Positions 6,446 to 6,961 of a stretch of DNA of 6,961 bases are shown here, piece after piece. The notes under the pieces are model-generated. The model was not told the origin of the DNA. It saw only the letters and a program-made list of their open reading frames with translations, and did no database searches. How positions within the stretch are numbered: the first letter of the stretch is position 1; each line of letters begins with the position of its first letter. The position numbers were made by a program, and so were the translations under genes. This DNA comes from JBCDIQ01 sp039024295 (GTDB taxonomy: Bacteria > Bacteroidota > Bacteroidia > J057): positions 1 to 6,961 of the forward strand of contig JBCDIQ010000317.1 of NCBI GenBank assembly GCA_039024295.1, read 5' to 3'.

Positions 6446-6874
6446 TCACTTGATCGTTTTTACGTGAAAGCCATCCAGAATCTCAATCTCATCCACTACT
6501 ACCTCCCCATCTATTTTTACGATAGTTACCTCAACTGTTGGATTTGAGTCCTTTAAATCGTCACTACTCACTTGCATTCTTGCGGCATCTCCTTCAACGA
6601 GACGTATTCGCCCAGATTTTATCGTATACCTGGGTGGGATTTTGCCACTTCTTAGTACCCCTATGTTGTAATAAACAGAATCACCTAGCTGGCTTGTTGT
6701 AGTGGGTACTGAAAAAAGCCTAACGTTCTCTGCACACGAACTGATATATTTTTCCCAAGCATTGTTTTCCATCGTAGAAAGGAGAAGATTTTCAGCTTCT
6801 AGGGCGAGGAGATAAGGATCGCTAATACCTGGGAGTGATTTATAATTAGGGCCTGCTGAACAACTAATAATCAA
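6446..6874 (-). CDS. small protein of unknown function, apparently lacking its signal peptide
   Basis: The frame reads 142 aa from a TTG at 6874; there is no ATG upstream in frame before the TAA at 6896-6898. The start reads (L)IISCSAGP, which fits a lipobox (I-I-S-C), but the charged and hydrophobic parts of a signal peptide are missing. The body has a helix (about 20-50, LLALEAENLLLSTMENNAWEKYISSC) followed by strand-like segments with alternating hydrophobic residues (VRLFSV, YTIKSGRIRLVEG, VEVTIVKIDGEVVVDEIEIL). The pattern of a helix followed by a curved sheet recalls small NTF2-like lipoproteins, but this is inference. It could be a 5'-decayed lipoprotein gene, a gene with a non-ATG start, or the product of a sequencing frameshift. 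No frame upstream within the window supplies a signal peptide. Confidence 0.6.
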   Translation of the reverse strand: MIISCSAGPNYKSLPGISDPYLLALEAENLLLSTMENNAWEKYISSCAENVRLFSVPTTTSQLGDSVYYNIGVLRSGKIPPRYTIKSGRIRLVEGDAARMQVSSDDLKDSNPTVEVTIVKIDGEVVVDEIEILDGFHVKTIK

Positions 6875-6892
6875 TTGATTTTCAATTAATTG
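6869..6892. promoter_or_regulatory. two adjacent palindromes at the start of the minus-strand gene
   Basis: AATCAATTGATT (6869-6880) and CAATTAATTG (6883-6892) are both perfect palindromes separated by 2 nt, and they overlap the putative TTG start. They share the core CAATTxATT. A regulator site is possible; AT-rich chance is the alternative. A weak promoter-like match (CAAATTTG, minus strand, about 6909-6916) lies just upstream. Confidence 0.25.
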
Positions 6893-6961
6893 TGTTTAGT
6901 TTTTCTAGCAAATTTGGCTAAAAATGTGTATCTTTTGCAAGTAAGAGGACAAAAAGCTTGC

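Overview
The window looks like chromosomal DNA from a Bacteroidota bacterium, probably from the Saprospiria/Cytophagia side of the phylum, though I cannot place it more exactly. The main evidence is a minus-strand gene with a type IX secretion (T9SS) C-terminal sorting domain carrying a YPNPA motif. Supporting evidence is the high density of lipoprotein signal peptides and the near absence of strong Shine-Dalgarno sites. I see no tRNA, rRNA, CRISPR array, transposase or phage gene.

Layout: positions 1-364 are AT-rich leader DNA with no convincing gene. They hold a 14-bp palindrome and a short reading frame interrupted by one stop. Positions 365-4071 form a compact three-gene plus-strand operon with gaps of 34 and 28 bp. 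Two paralogous lipoproteins of 513 and 508 aa each combine an N-terminal PSCyt1-like cytochrome c domain, with an unusual C-x4-C-H haem motif, and a C-terminal YVTN-type beta-propeller. They flank a 191-aa lipoprotein of unknown function. Positions 4072-4193 are a short convergent intergenic region. Positions 4194-5432 (minus) encode a T9SS-exported protein with propeller-like repeats. Positions 5581-6315 (minus) encode an unrecognised lipoprotein. Positions 6446-6874 (minus) encode a small protein that appears to have lost its signal peptide. The window ends in AT-rich DNA with two adjacent palindromes.

How the genes may work together: the three plus-strand genes are probably co-transcribed and their products lipid-anchored outside the cytoplasm. 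The order cytochrome-propeller / small lipoprotein / cytochrome-propeller suggests a membrane-anchored electron-transfer or redox-enzyme module. This architecture (c-type cytochrome followed by a propeller) parallels cytochrome cd1 nitrite reductase in layout only. The propellers share seven conserved histidines, so a bound metal or haem in the propeller is a testable idea. The substrate is unknown. I see no functional link between this operon and the minus-strand genes.
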